64,000 nucleotides of DNA from Candidatus Avelusimicrobium luingense (lineage in GTDB: Bacteria; Elusimicrobiota; Elusimicrobia; Elusimicrobiales; Elusimicrobiaceae): assembly GCA_900315845.1 (NCBI GenBank), contig OOHK01000002.1, positions 186,001 through 250,000 on the forward strand. Reading direction: 5' to 3'. Below, in pieces: positions 7,644-15,928 of this stretch. The notes under the pieces are model-generated. The model did no database searches. It saw only the letters and a program-made list of their open reading frames with translations, and was not told the origin of the DNA. The translations under genes were made by a program, and so were the position numbers. Each line of letters starts with the position of its first letter. The stretch's first letter is position 1.

Positions 7644-8558
7644 CTACCAATTTTTGTGGCGCCAATAGATCATTACCAGCCACACCAAAATCAAACAAAT
7701 TCCCATCAGCATCCAAAATGCGTCGGGATGGCCGGCCAGCGGGAGTGCCACGTTCATACCGTACGCACTAACGACTAATGTAGGCACCATCATCCAAATG
7801 GTAATGACGTTTAATTTTTTAATTAACAAGTTAAGATTATTACTTACAATAGAAGCACGCGCACCCAAGAGTTGCGCTAAAATGTTGGAGTGGATATCGG
7901 CTTGTGTTTTGCATTGCATATTTTCCACAATCATATCATCTAGCATTTCCTCATCGCGTTCTTCAAAACCGATACGCGCTGACAGGTTACGCATTTTCTC
8001 AAACACAAATCCGTTTGATGTAATGGCTTCGGCGTAGTACACCAAACTTTTTTCCAAACTAAACAGATTGAGCAGATAAGTATTATCCATTGATTCCGTC
8101 ATTTTATCTTCAATTTCTTCGGAAATCATATGAATAATACGCAAGTGTTCCACGTAATGGGAAATTGCATTATAAACAAGTTTCAAAAAAATCTCTTTAA
8201 TGGAATTAACGGCTAAAAACCGCTTACCCACAAAAAGCGGGATATCATCCGCCAGAACAACAATCAATTTGTCTTCAAATAAAAACATCCCTACGGAAGC
8301 GACCTTAAATTCCAACTGGTCTTTGCCGGAATAATTTTTAGGACGTTTGTAAATCATTACAATATGTTCCGGCTCAAACTCCAAACGCGGGAGTTCATCG
8401 GGGTCTAATGCGGAAGAAAGCGTATGCTCATCAATTTGGTAATTATCCACCAAAAACCGTTGTTCTTCGGCCGTCGGATTAGTATAGACATACACTTGTG
8501 CTTTATCGTTGTCCGTCTCTTGTAATTTTTTGGCTGAGATAATATATTTTTTAAGCAT
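7644..8558 (-). CDS. CorA-family Mg2+/divalent cation channel
   Basis: The 304-residue protein has a soluble N-terminal domain, a long helical region (about 150-250) and two C-terminal membrane segments. The first membrane helix ends in the family signature YGMN (in VVSAYGMNVALP), the ion selectivity motif of CorA pentamers. The second helix ends in a basic YWRHKNW tail. It follows the Ser/Thr kinase gene after 21 bases, so the two are probably co-transcribed. Mg2+, Co2+ or Ni2+ may be carried; the sequence does not decide. Confidence 0.86.
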   Translation of the reverse strand: MLKKYIISAKKLQETDNDKAQVYVYTNPTAEEQRFLVDNYQIDEHTLSSALDPDELPRLEFEPEHIVMIYKRPKNYSGKDQLEFKVASVGMFLFEDKLIVVLADDIPLFVGKRFLAVNSIKEIFLKLVYNAISHYVEHLRIIHMISEEIEDKMTESMDNTYLLNLFSLEKSLVYYAEAITSNGFVFEKMRNLSARIGFEERDEEMLDDMIVENMQCKTQADIHSNILAQLLGARASIVSNNLNLLIKKLNVITIWMMVPTLVVSAYGMNVALPLAGHPDAFWMLMGICLILVWLVMIYWRHKNW

Positions 8559-8579
8559 AGTATCTTCCTAATTACGCAA

Positions 8580-10085
8580 TTAGTAATGCGTCTGTTCTAA
8601 ATTTTCCTGCATTGGCTCAATGGCCTTTAAGCGGCTCCAAAAATCGTCAATAGATTGGATACGTTCTTTGGGATCTTCTTTAAGGGCATCTTCCAACAAT
8701 GCATCCACTTCTTTGGGCACAAACGGCGCCAGTGTAGAAGCCGGTACAATCTTTTTATGGGCGATATCAAACCCTTTGACCGTCCACGGCACTTGTCCGA
8801 CAAGTGCTTCATACAAACAAATAGCGAGCGAATAAACGTCCGATTGTTTGCGCATAAATCCGCGTTGTTGTTCCGGGGCCATATAAGCAGGAGTTCCGGC
8901 CACTGTCCGCGCGCCGGTTTCTTGATCCACCACCCGTTTGGCCACCCCGAAATCCATGACCTTGGCTTTGTTGTCGCCGTAAATCATAATGTTACCGGGT
9001 TTCAAGTCACAATGCACAATGTCTTGCGAGTGGGCATAATGCAACCCGCGGCAGACATATTCAAAAATTTGCTTAACCGCCGAAAACGGCAACCGTCCGT
9101 CAATATCTAACCGGGTTTCTAACGTTTGTCCGTCCACATATTCAAACACTAAATAGAGGGAACTTTCCGACTCAATAACCGTATAAATTTCCACAATACA
9201 AGGGTGACGCAACAACGCCACCATTCGTGCTTCGGCCAAAAATTGTTCACGCACATAAGCGCTGCGTACCAGTTCCGGTCGGACACGCTTAATAGCCACT
9301 TTACGTTTCAGGGCTTTATCGTACGCCTCGTACACTTTTCCCATGCCGCCTTCACCGATTTGACGGATAAAATCGTACTGCTCTTTCACTTCCACTTCCC
9401 GGCGAGAAAACGCATTTTTCGGTTTGCGGAAAACATCTTCATACCGCCAATACACATACAACAAAATGGCTACGATTACCGCCAAGAAATAAAGCACAAT
9501 CCACAACGACGCGGAAGAACGTTGCGCCGGGGCTTTTTCTTCTTTTTTCGGTGACGCTAAAAAGAGTTTTGCATTCAGTTGGTCGCGTAATTTTTGGGCG
9601 AGTTTGGAATTGGGTTTTAATTTTTGTGCAATATCCAAATCGATTTGGCAACGTTCATATTTGCCTTGTTGGAAATACGCCCCCGCGCGCAAGATATACG
9701 CACGAGCGTCTTGCGGGGCAACGGCAATGGCTTGTCCGGCGGAATAAATGACATCATCATACTTGCCGAGTCCGTCATAAGCAATCGCCAAGAGCAAATA
9801 AAAACGGTTATCCAAAAAATTTTGATTCGTTAGTTCATTGATACGGCTAATAACTTCCGTAAATTTTTTTTCGCGTAATTGTTGATTTAAGGAAGCGATT
9901 TCTTCATCGCGTGCTTCTTGATCAAACACCGGCGTGGAAATTATATTATCGTTAGAAGAAAAACTCCCCCCAATTAATAGCGGCGCAGAAGCCGGCGCAG
10001 TAGACACAGCGACACGCGGCGCAGCAAACAAGCCCGCGCTTACACTGAGCAAACAGCACGCTAAAAGGAGTTTTTTCCCTTGCAT
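8580..10085 (-). CDS. Transmembrane Ser/Thr protein kinase with extracytoplasmic TPR domain
   Basis: Layout of the 501 residues: signal peptide or anchor (1-22), TPR-like helices (about 60-175), one membrane segment (193-213) and a Hanks-type kinase (237-490). The kinase has a glycine loop GEGGMGKV (243-250), lysine K266, a catalytic loop HCDLKPGN with Asp360, DFG (378-380) and an APE motif, so it should be active. The HRD arginine is replaced by Cys359, making it a non-RD kinase. If the N-terminal segment is cleaved, the TPR part is periplasmic and could sense partners there. The promoter TGCTAGAAT ends six bases before the ATG. Confidence 0.86.
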   Translation of the reverse strand: MQGKKLLLACCLLSVSAGLFAAPRVAVSTAPASAPLLIGGSFSSNDNIISTPVFDQEARDEEIASLNQQLREKKFTEVISRINELTNQNFLDNRFYLLLAIAYDGLGKYDDVIYSAGQAIAVAPQDARAYILRAGAYFQQGKYERCQIDLDIAQKLKPNSKLAQKLRDQLNAKLFLASPKKEEKAPAQRSSASLWIVLYFLAVIVAILLYVYWRYEDVFRKPKNAFSRREVEVKEQYDFIRQIGEGGMGKVYEAYDKALKRKVAIKRVRPELVRSAYVREQFLAEARMVALLRHPCIVEIYTVIESESSLYLVFEYVDGQTLETRLDIDGRLPFSAVKQIFEYVCRGLHYAHSQDIVHCDLKPGNIMIYGDNKAKVMDFGVAKRVVDQETGARTVAGTPAYMAPEQQRGFMRKQSDVYSLAICLYEALVGQVPWTVKGFDIAHKKIVPASTLAPFVPKEVDALLEDALKEDPKERIQSIDDFWSRLKAIEPMQENLEQTHY

Positions 10086-10091
10086 ATAGAT

Positions 10092-10100
10092 ATTCTAGCA
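10092..10100 (-). promoter_or_regulatory. Extended -10 promoter of the Ser/Thr kinase gene, leaderless geometry
   Basis: The minus strand reads TGCTAGAAT with only ATCTAT between it and the ATG at 10085. There is no ribosome-binding site. Confidence 0.55.
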
Positions 10101-10167
10101 CAAAATTACCGCTTATCGGATATTTTTTTCGTCAGCAAGTCCGGTAAATAATTCATATAATATAAGC

Positions 10168-10968
10168 ATGAAGAAACAAGCCATTGGAATTTTTGACTCC
10201 GGCCTGGGCGGATTAACGATTTTACAGGCGGTGCGCCACACGTTGCCGCACGAAGATTTAATTTATTTCGGGGACAGTGCCAACGTACCTTACGGCTCTA
10301 AATCCAAACAAACTGTTACCCGTTTTTCGTTAGACATTGCCCGTTTTTTAGAAGAGCAAGGCGTTAAACTGATTATTGTGGCGTGTAATACCGCCTCGGC
10401 ATTGGCACTTACGCAACTGCGCAAACAATGCCACGTGCCGGTACTTGGCGTATTGGAACCGGGTGCGTTAAAAGCCGCCCAAACTACCCGCAACGGCAAA
10501 GTAGCCGTTTTGGGAACGGAAGCCACCGTTAAGAGCGAGGCTTACCCTAAAGCCATTTTGAAATACCGCCCCCGTACAAACATTATCCAACAAGCCTGTG
10601 CTTTATTTGTTCCGCTGGTGGAAGAAAATTGGGCTAACACTCCCGCTACCCGGTTAGTGGCGCAAACATATTTAGCCCCTGTTATCCGCCACCGATGCGA
10701 TACCGTCATTTTAGGTTGTACGCACTATCCGGTACTTAAAAAAGTGATTGCGGATATTCTCGGCCCCAAAGTACAGTTGGTAGATTCAGCCGAAACATTG
10801 GCGCAAGCCGCACAAGAATTTTTATACACGCATCACCAACAAGCCACCACAGGGCGCGGCAAACTGACTGTTTATGCCAGTGATGACCCCGCCCGGTTCA
10901 AACGTTTGGCTTCCTGTTTGCTAGCAGATGACATCGGCACGGTCCGCTTAAAAAAATTAAACGCATGA
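10168..10968 (+). CDS. murI: Glutamate racemase
   Basis: MurI makes D-glutamate for peptidoglycan. The 266-residue protein has the IFDSGLGGL start, the two catalytic cysteines C73 (VACNTAS) and C184 (LGCTHYP), and the PYGSKS substrate loop. TATAAT at 10156-10161 ends six bases before the ATG, so the mRNA may be leaderless. The next gene overlaps by four bases (ATGA), and its product is a proposed cell-wall precursor quality-control enzyme, which fits this role. Confidence 0.94.
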   Translation: MKKQAIGIFDSGLGGLTILQAVRHTLPHEDLIYFGDSANVPYGSKSKQTVTRFSLDIARFLEEQGVKLIIVACNTASALALTQLRKQCHVPVLGVLEPGALKAAQTTRNGKVAVLGTEATVKSEAYPKAILKYRPRTNIIQQACALFVPLVEENWANTPATRLVAQTYLAPVIRHRCDTVILGCTHYPVLKKVIADILGPKVQLVDSAETLAQAAQEFLYTHHQQATTGRGKLTVYASDDPARFKRLASCLLADDIGTVRLKKLNA

Positions 10969-11657
10969 CCATATATACCGACAACCGTTTACTATCGGCA
11001 GGTTTAATTGGCGGAACGCTCTCTCGTCACCGCGGCGATATGCGCGATATCTCCCGGCAAAATGCCGTTTATACTGATTTATCTATCCCTTCCGAAAAGA
11101 TTTTACACTTTCATCAAATTCATAGCGACACGCTTATTTCTATCACAAGCGAACAAGAGGCCACCCGTTTGGTAAATGCGCCCGAAGCAGATGCCGATGC
11201 GTGGCTGCTTACCGTTTCCGGTTGGGGGGCGGCTATTCAAACTGCCGATTGCGCTCCGCTATTTTTATTTGACGAACAAGGCAAAGCCTTTGCATTGGCC
11301 CATTGCGGGTGGCGAAGCGTAGTAAAAAAATTACCGTTCAAAACAGCGCAAGCGCTTAAACAAACAGGACTTTGCGGCAAAATTTTCGGGTGGATCGGAC
11401 CGCATATTCAAGTATGTTGTTTTGAAGTGCAAGAAGATGTAGCCGCGCAATTTTCCCCCACCAGTTTGCACCGCAAAAACGGAAAAATTTTTGTCAATTT
11501 GAATTTAGAAATTATTAGTCAGTTGCAAGAAGCGGGCCTGTCGCCCAATGACATTAAAACGCCCTATTATTGCACTTGCGGTGATGAAAAAAATTTCTTT
11601 TCGTGGCGGCGCGACCACGTTCGCCAAAATTTACTTTCATTTATTTACAAACCGTAA
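10965..11657 (+). CDS. pgeF: YfiH/PgeF-type laccase-domain protein (peptidoglycan editing factor)
   Basis: The 230-residue protein belongs to the multicopper-polyphenol-oxidase-like (YfiH) family. The zinc and active-site residues are present: His in HQIHSD (about 53), Cys96 in QTADCAP and H113-C114 in LAHCGWR, with a C-terminal TCGDEKNFFSWRRD. E. coli PgeF removes misincorporated L-serine from UDP-MurNAc-linked precursors; related proteins have purine nucleoside phosphorylase or adenosine deaminase activity. Translational coupling to murI supports the peptidoglycan role but does not prove it. Confidence 0.82.
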   Translation: MTIYTDNRLLSAGLIGGTLSRHRGDMRDISRQNAVYTDLSIPSEKILHFHQIHSDTLISITSEQEATRLVNAPEADADAWLLTVSGWGAAIQTADCAPLFLFDEQGKAFALAHCGWRSVVKKLPFKTAQALKQTGLCGKIFGWIGPHIQVCCFEVQEDVAAQFSPTSLHRKNGKIFVNLNLEIISQLQEAGLSPNDIKTPYYCTCGDEKNFFSWRRDHVRQNLLSFIYKP

Positions 11658-11683
11658 GCGGAAAATGTTACAATAAAAGCACT

Positions 11684-12610
11684 ATGGAAAATGCAAAAAT
11701 TTTACTGGCCGACGATTCACACGCTATTCGCTTTTTAGTATCCGAAATTTTAACTAATGCCGGATTTACCGTCATTGAAGCCGAAGACGGACAAGAAGCC
11801 CTTGAAAAAACATACAAAGAAAACCCCGATTTATTGATTTTGGATTATGAAATGCCCAAAAAGAACGGGTTTGAAGTGGTGCAGGAAGTCCGCAGCCGCA
11901 CCGGTTATTTGCATACACCTATTATCATCTTTACCGCCAATACCGAAAAAAACACCAAATTAGAAGGGCTCGGTATGGACATTGACGATTATTTAACCAA
12001 ACCCGCCGACGAAGACGAAATCGTTGCGCGCGTGCGGTTACTGCTTAAACGTAACAAACAAAAAATGGACTGCAACCCGCTTACACGCTTGCCGGGAAAT
12101 CCGTCCATACAAGCCCGCGTGGAAAACGAAATTGCCAGCGGAAAAACGTTTGCGGTGCTGTATTGCGATTTAAATAATTTCAAATCGTTTAACGATAAAT
12201 ACGGTTTTGAAGCGGGCGACCGCGTGTTAAAAACAACGGCTGATATTTTAGTACAAGCCGCCAAACAAGATCCCAATGCTTTTGTAGGGCATATCGGCGG
12301 GGATGATTTTATTATCGTATGCGCCTTTGAATATGCGGAAAAAATTGCCCAAGAAATTACCCGCCGCATTGATGAAGTCGCCCCATCGTTTTATAACGAA
12401 GAAGACCGCCAACAAGGTTTTATGTTAGGGCATAACCGCAAAGGAGAAGCCGAAAAATTCAACTTTTTGGCTATCGGTATCGGCATTGTGCATAACACCA
12501 AACGCCCGTTAGAATCGTTTGCGCGCGTGAGCCACATCGGAGCGGAACTTAAGGGTCTTGCCAAACAACACACCCAAGGCAGTTACTACGTATTAGACAG
12601 ACGGGGATAA
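11684..12610 (+). CDS. Response regulator with GGDEF-type (GGDDF) output domain
   Basis: Start at the ATG at 11684 gives 308 residues: receiver domain (1-120) with D10-D11, phospho-acceptor D54 and K106, then a GGDEF domain (about 130-305) with YCDLNNFKSFNDKYG and the signature GHIGGDDF at 203-209. The fourth signature residue is Asp instead of Glu, a conservative change, so cyclic-di-GMP synthesis is possible but uncertain. The open frame extends upstream to 11603 but overlaps pgeF and would add a non-homologous N-terminus. A TGTTACAAT promoter ends nine bases before the ATG, and no clear ribosome-binding site exists. Confidence 0.83.
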   Translation: MENAKILLADDSHAIRFLVSEILTNAGFTVIEAEDGQEALEKTYKENPDLLILDYEMPKKNGFEVVQEVRSRTGYLHTPIIIFTANTEKNTKLEGLGMDIDDYLTKPADEDEIVARVRLLLKRNKQKMDCNPLTRLPGNPSIQARVENEIASGKTFAVLYCDLNNFKSFNDKYGFEAGDRVLKTTADILVQAAKQDPNAFVGHIGGDDFIIVCAFEYAEKIAQEITRRIDEVAPSFYNEEDRQQGFMLGHNRKGEAEKFNFLAIGIGIVHNTKRPLESFARVSHIGAELKGLAKQHTQGSYYVLDRRG

Positions 12611-12611
12611 A

Positions 12612-13178
12612 TTAAGGCAATCTATATACTCTTTCGTGAGGGTAAGAAGTTTTTGCACCGTTAAATATTTTTTGGCAATAACTTCCAGCCGCTTTTGCGA
12701 ACACAGGTTCTTCTATACATAAAATTTCATCTAAAGGGACTTGTTCATCCGTCAAAGAATTTTGCTTGGACCACTGCCATTGAAATGAGCCGCCACGATA
12801 TGGCCCAGTCAGACGTTCCATACGAACAGCTATATTTTTGGCACTATCATTAGAAAATACAATATTCCAATCGGTTCCGGCATAAACATTTTGATAATTT
12901 GAAATCCATACGCGGGTGTTTCCCGTCCATGATGGAATCTTAATATCTACATCCAAATCATCTAAATTGCTTGGCCAATTACCCGAAGATAAGTAATACA
13001 CTTTCCCGGCTTCTCCTACACTTTTAAGTAATGCAAGGGCTTGAACGGCTTTACTTTTTTCCACCGCTTTTTGATATTGTGGCAACGCCACGCTTGCTAA
13101 AATACCAATAATCAAAACCACCACTAATAATTCTATTAATGTAAAACCTTCTAAATGGCTCGGTATTTGTTCTTTCAT
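12612..13178 (-). CDS. Type IV pilin-like protein, dispersed family member 2
   Basis: The 188-residue protein has the leader MKEQIPSHLEG before FTLIELLVVVLIIGILASVA, then the QYQKAVEKSKA helix. The globular part has YYLSSGNWP, the LDVDIKIP motif and a C-terminal YCQKIFNG, matching the pattern LDVDxP...C..x.G of the other copies. AAAGGAG stands before the ATG. It converges with the REC-GGDEF gene with one base between the stop codons. Its own promoter is TGTTATATT at 13218-13226, preceded by TTGACA and an 11-base T run. Confidence 0.86.
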   Translation of the reverse strand: MKEQIPSHLEGFTLIELLVVVLIIGILASVALPQYQKAVEKSKAVQALALLKSVGEAGKVYYLSSGNWPSNLDDLDVDIKIPSWTGNTRVWISNYQNVYAGTDWNIVFSNDSAKNIAVRMERLTGPYRGGSFQWQWSKQNSLTDEQVPLDEILCIEEPVFAKAAGSYCQKIFNGAKTSYPHERVYRLP

Positions 13179-13217
13179 ACAAGGACTCCTTTTTTAATGA
13201 TTTGTATCTTTTTATAA

Positions 13218-13226
13218 AATATAACA
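13218..13226 (-). promoter_or_regulatory. Promoter of pilin 2
   Basis: The minus strand reads TGTTATATT, with TTGACA upstream and a run of 11 T in the spacer. The leader is about 33 bases and carries an AAAGGAG ribosome-binding site. Confidence 0.55.
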
Positions 13227-13270
13227 AAAAAAAAAACAATGTCAAGCATTTTCTGAAAAAGGACAAAAAA

Positions 13271-13299
13271 AGCGGACAAACCCAAAAAGTTTGTCCGCA
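13271..13299 (-). terminator. Terminator downstream of the first MntP-like gene
   Basis: GCGGACAAAC and GTTTGTCCGC form a 10-bp stem with a 7-base loop. Minus-strand reading gives a TTTTTTT tract after the stem, so it ends transcription of the MntP pair before pilin 2. Confidence 0.8.
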
Positions 13300-13321
13300 T
13301 TTTTAATAAACAAAATATCCG

Positions 13322-13882
13322 CTACACAATAATCAATCTAACCGCCATCACAATTAAAATAATTCCGGCAACAAGTTCCACTTTTTTACTGGCAATCGTT
13401 TTGGAATTCGGGTTGCCCAAGTGAAAACCCAATAACGTCATACCAAATGTGATAAGCGCTAAAAAGACAAATTGCGGGAAGAAAGCCGTATCCATTGTTT
13501 CGGCGGCATATCCCACCAAAAACGCATTGAACCCAATTAACGAAGATACTTTTAACAGTTTAGAGGTGTTGCCGACTTCGGTGGTGCGGAAACTCGGTGA
13601 TTTTTCAATAGACTCTAACATAAATTTAATACCGAGTAACAACAAGAACGCAAATGCCACCCAGTTGTGTGCAAAATACACCCAATTGCGAAAGAAAATC
13701 ATACTGATAATATATCCAAGCGCAAAGCCCAACGTATTAAATCCGGCAAAAAACAATGCCAGTTTAATAGAGAAAACACTTCTGTCTGTGGTGATATTCA
13801 TGGCAGACATGTTAGCGCTGACCATATTATCTACGCAAATACAAATAAAAATAATAATTACCGATATAATACCCATACGCAC
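13322..13882 (-). CDS. MntP/DUF204-family membrane protein, paralogue A
   Basis: The 186-residue protein has about six membrane segments and the two half-repeat signatures of manganese efflux pumps, here diverged: CICVDNMVSA near the N-terminus and AAETMDTAF in the second half. MntP proteins export Mn2+ across the inner membrane. It lies 24 bases downstream of the second, more typical copy on the same strand, so they probably form one unit. They may work as two pumps, have different ions, or form a heteromer. No yybP-ykoY riboswitch fits in the 23-base space upstream of the pair. Confidence 0.75.
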   Translation of the reverse strand: MRMGIISVIIIFICICVDNMVSANMSAMNITTDRSVFSIKLALFFAGFNTLGFALGYIISMIFFRNWVYFAHNWVAFAFLLLLGIKFMLESIEKSPSFRTTEVGNTSKLLKVSSLIGFNAFLVGYAAETMDTAFFPQFVFLALITFGMTLLGFHLGNPNSKTIASKKVELVAGIILIVMAVRLIIV

Positions 13883-13906
13883 CTCGCTAGTTAAGATACC
13901 TGCATT

Positions 13907-14473
13907 CTACCAAATGCCCAGCCCTTCAAGCAACAACTTTACACCGAGCAGGATTAACACCACTCCCCCCACCATTTCCATACGTTGCCCGAATTTTTTT
14001 CCAAGCCACATGCCGAAATAAAACCCGATCCAACTTGTTATAAATACAAATACTACCATGGTTGCGGCCATCAATCCCCAAGGCATTTGCGTCGGGGCGA
14101 GCCCCATACCCACCAGCCACGCATCTATGCTGGTGGCTACCGCCAACAACACTAATGATTTAATATCCCACGAGCGGAAGGTTTCTTCCGGCTCGGTTTT
14201 CGGGCGGCCTTCCCAAATCATATGTCCGCCTATCCATATAAGCACGCCAAACGACACCCATACCGCATAGGCATGGAGCAGTTTTCCTACCTCTATACCT
14301 AACAGCCACCCCACGCTAAGCATAATAAAATGTGCTAAAGCAAAAGCGCTGCTGGCTTTAAGTTCATCTCGCCACGGGACGTGCCCGCGCGCGGCGCACC
14401 CGGCGGCAACCGTTACGGCTAGGTTGTCCATGCATAAACTTAAAGCAATCAATACCACCGATACGAAAATCAT
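13907..14473 (-). CDS. mntP: Manganese efflux pump MntP-like, paralogue B
   Basis: The 188-residue membrane protein has the classic paired motifs SLCMDNLAV and ATSIDAWLVG, with acidic residues in the membrane that bind the cation. About six helices are visible, and the two halves resemble each other, as expected for the family. It is the first gene of a tandem pair and is divergent from the serine dehydratase gene with only 23 bases between start codons, so both promoters must overlap the coding starts. Confidence 0.82.
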   Translation of the reverse strand: MIFVSVVLIALSLCMDNLAVTVAAGCAARGHVPWRDELKASSAFALAHFIMLSVGWLLGIEVGKLLHAYAVWVSFGVLIWIGGHMIWEGRPKTEPEETFRSWDIKSLVLLAVATSIDAWLVGMGLAPTQMPWGLMAATMVVFVFITSWIGFYFGMWLGKKFGQRMEMVGGVVLILLGVKLLLEGLGIW

Positions 14474-14480
14474 AGAATTA

Positions 14481-14489
14481 TGATATCAT
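14481..14489 (+). promoter_or_regulatory. Extended -10 promoter of sdaA
   Basis: TGATATCAT ends seven bases before the ATG at 14497, which leaves no room for a ribosome-binding site. It lies inside the short divergent gap shared with mntP. Confidence 0.45.
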
Positions 14490-14496
14490 TTTTAAT

Positions 14497-15759
14497 ATGG
14501 AATCTCTAAAAGAACTGTATAAAATCGGTATGGGGCCGTCCAGCAGTCACACGATGGGCCCGCGCAAAGCGGCTGAAAACTTCAACCGCACCTATCCGCA
14601 AGCCGTCTCTTTGCGGGTAACGTTGTACGGCTCGCTGGCCGCTACCGGCAAAGGCCACTTGACCGATTTTACCGTCAAAGAAGCATTTTATCCTAAACCC
14701 GTTACTATTTTATGGGAGCCCAACACTTTTTTGCCGCGTCACCCCAACGCTTTAAAATTAGAAGCGTTAGACCAAGCCGGACACATATTGGGCACCCAAA
14801 CCGTTTACAGCGTAGGCGGTGGAGAAATTCGCACCGATGATAATTTTGACGAGCCGCGCCAATCGGTTTATCCGCATAAAAACATGGAAGAAATTTTGGA
14901 TTATACTTCCCAACATAAAATGCTCTTGTGGCAGTATGTGGAAGAATGTGAAGGTACACAAATTTGGGATTACTTAAAAACCGTTTGGCAAGCCATGCAA
15001 GATACCATGAACCGCGGACTTCAAAAACGCGGCGTTTTGCCCGGCTCGCTTAATTTAGAACGTAAAGCCCAACGCTACTTATATAAAGCGGAAACTTCGC
15101 CGAGATATGTGCGGCGTATCAACAATTTATTTTCTTACGCGCTTGCATGCGCGGAAGAAAACGCTTCGGGCGGACAAGTCGTAACCGCGCCAACTTGCGG
15201 CTCGTGCGGCGTAGTACCGTCTGTCTGCCGCCTACTCAAAGAAATTTATGAATTTGACGATAGCGTCATCTTGCACGCGTTAGCCACCGCCGGACTGATG
15301 GGCAATTTAGCCAAAACGAACGCCTCTATTTCCGGAGCGGAAGTAGGGTGCCAAGGCGAAGTCGGCGTAGCGTGCGCCATGGCCGCGGCGGCTTCGTGCC
15401 AATTGGAAGGTGGCGACAACTGCCGTATCGCGTATGCCGCCGAAATGGGGCTTGAACACCACTTAGGTTTAACGTGCGATCCGGTGGACGGACTGGTGCA
15501 AATTCCGTGCATTGAACGCAACGCGCTGGCCGCGTCGCGCGCGTTAGATTGTGCAACGTATGCGCTCATGTCCGACGGCGACAACCGCGTCTCGTATGAT
15601 GACGTACTTGCCACCATGATGCAAACAGGACTTGATATGCACCATGATTATCGCGAAACATCGCGTGGAGGCCTAGCCCGGTTTTTCAAGAAGCATTGGC
15701 TTAACGTCAAACGCAAAACAAAAACGTTTGCGCGCAAACGTCGCAAAAACAAAAAATAA
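14497..15759 (+). CDS. sdaA: L-serine dehydratase, single-chain iron-sulfur type
   Basis: The enzyme deaminates L-serine to pyruvate and ammonia. The 420-residue chain carries both the beta-type N-terminal domain (GPSSSHTMGP at 13-22, GSLAATGKGH) and the alpha-type catalytic domain with APTCGSCGVVP, CDPVDGLVQIPC and a C-terminal RGGLA; these cysteines ligate the [4Fe-4S] cluster. It is somewhat shorter than the usual 450 or so residues and ends in a very basic lysine/arginine tail. Serine breakdown to pyruvate fits an amino-acid and sugar fermenter. Confidence 0.92.
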   Translation: MESLKELYKIGMGPSSSHTMGPRKAAENFNRTYPQAVSLRVTLYGSLAATGKGHLTDFTVKEAFYPKPVTILWEPNTFLPRHPNALKLEALDQAGHILGTQTVYSVGGGEIRTDDNFDEPRQSVYPHKNMEEILDYTSQHKMLLWQYVEECEGTQIWDYLKTVWQAMQDTMNRGLQKRGVLPGSLNLERKAQRYLYKAETSPRYVRRINNLFSYALACAEENASGGQVVTAPTCGSCGVVPSVCRLLKEIYEFDDSVILHALATAGLMGNLAKTNASISGAEVGCQGEVGVACAMAAAASCQLEGGDNCRIAYAAEMGLEHHLGLTCDPVDGLVQIPCIERNALAASRALDCATYALMSDGDNRVSYDDVLATMMQTGLDMHHDYRETSRGGLARFFKKHWLNVKRKTKTFARKRRKNKK

Positions 15760-15804
15760 TTCGTCTCAGTTTTATAGGGCAAGTTGCCCCGAACTCATTT
15801 AATT

Positions 15805-15813
15805 TGGTAAAAT
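15805..15813 (+). promoter_or_regulatory. Promoter of tRNA-His
   Basis: TGGTAAAAT is an extended -10, with TTGCCC at 15784-15789 as a possible -35 (18-base spacer to TAAAAT). It ends 17 bases before the tRNA. Confidence 0.5.
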
Positions 15814-15830
15814 ATAGTACCGAATTTTAT

Positions 15831-15908
15831 GGTGGATGTAGCTCAGCTGGTTAGAGCGCCGGTCTGTGGAACCGGAGGTCGCGGGTTCAAATCTCGTCAT
15901 CCACCCCA
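15831..15908 (+). tRNA. tRNA-His (anticodon GUG)
   Basis: GTGGATG (15832-15838) pairs with CATCCAC (15898-15904). The extra 5' G at 15831 faces C73 at 15905, the identity pair of histidine tRNA. The anticodon loop is CTGTGGA within CCGGT/ACCGG, and the T arm is GCGGG-TTCAAAT-CTCGT. CCA is encoded at 15906-15908, unlike the tRNA-Leu in this window. A glycosyltransferase gene begins 20 bases downstream, with no terminator between. Confidence 0.95.
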
Positions 15909-15928
15909 TTTTTTTATACAACTTTTGT

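Noticed and set aside
11603-11683. Longer N-terminus of the REC-GGDEF protein
   Set aside because: The extra 27 residues overlap pgeF and precede the normal start of a receiver domain; the ATG at 11684 has a promoter directly upstream.
13449-14021. 190-codon plus-strand open frame across the two MntP-like genes
   Set aside because: It is antisense to two membrane genes with clear motifs; its Asn/Ile/Lys-rich product looks like a reverse translation of hydrophobic codons.
13907-14497. yybP-ykoY manganese riboswitch upstream of mntP
   Set aside because: Only 23 bases separate the mntP and sdaA start codons, far too short for the riboswitch.
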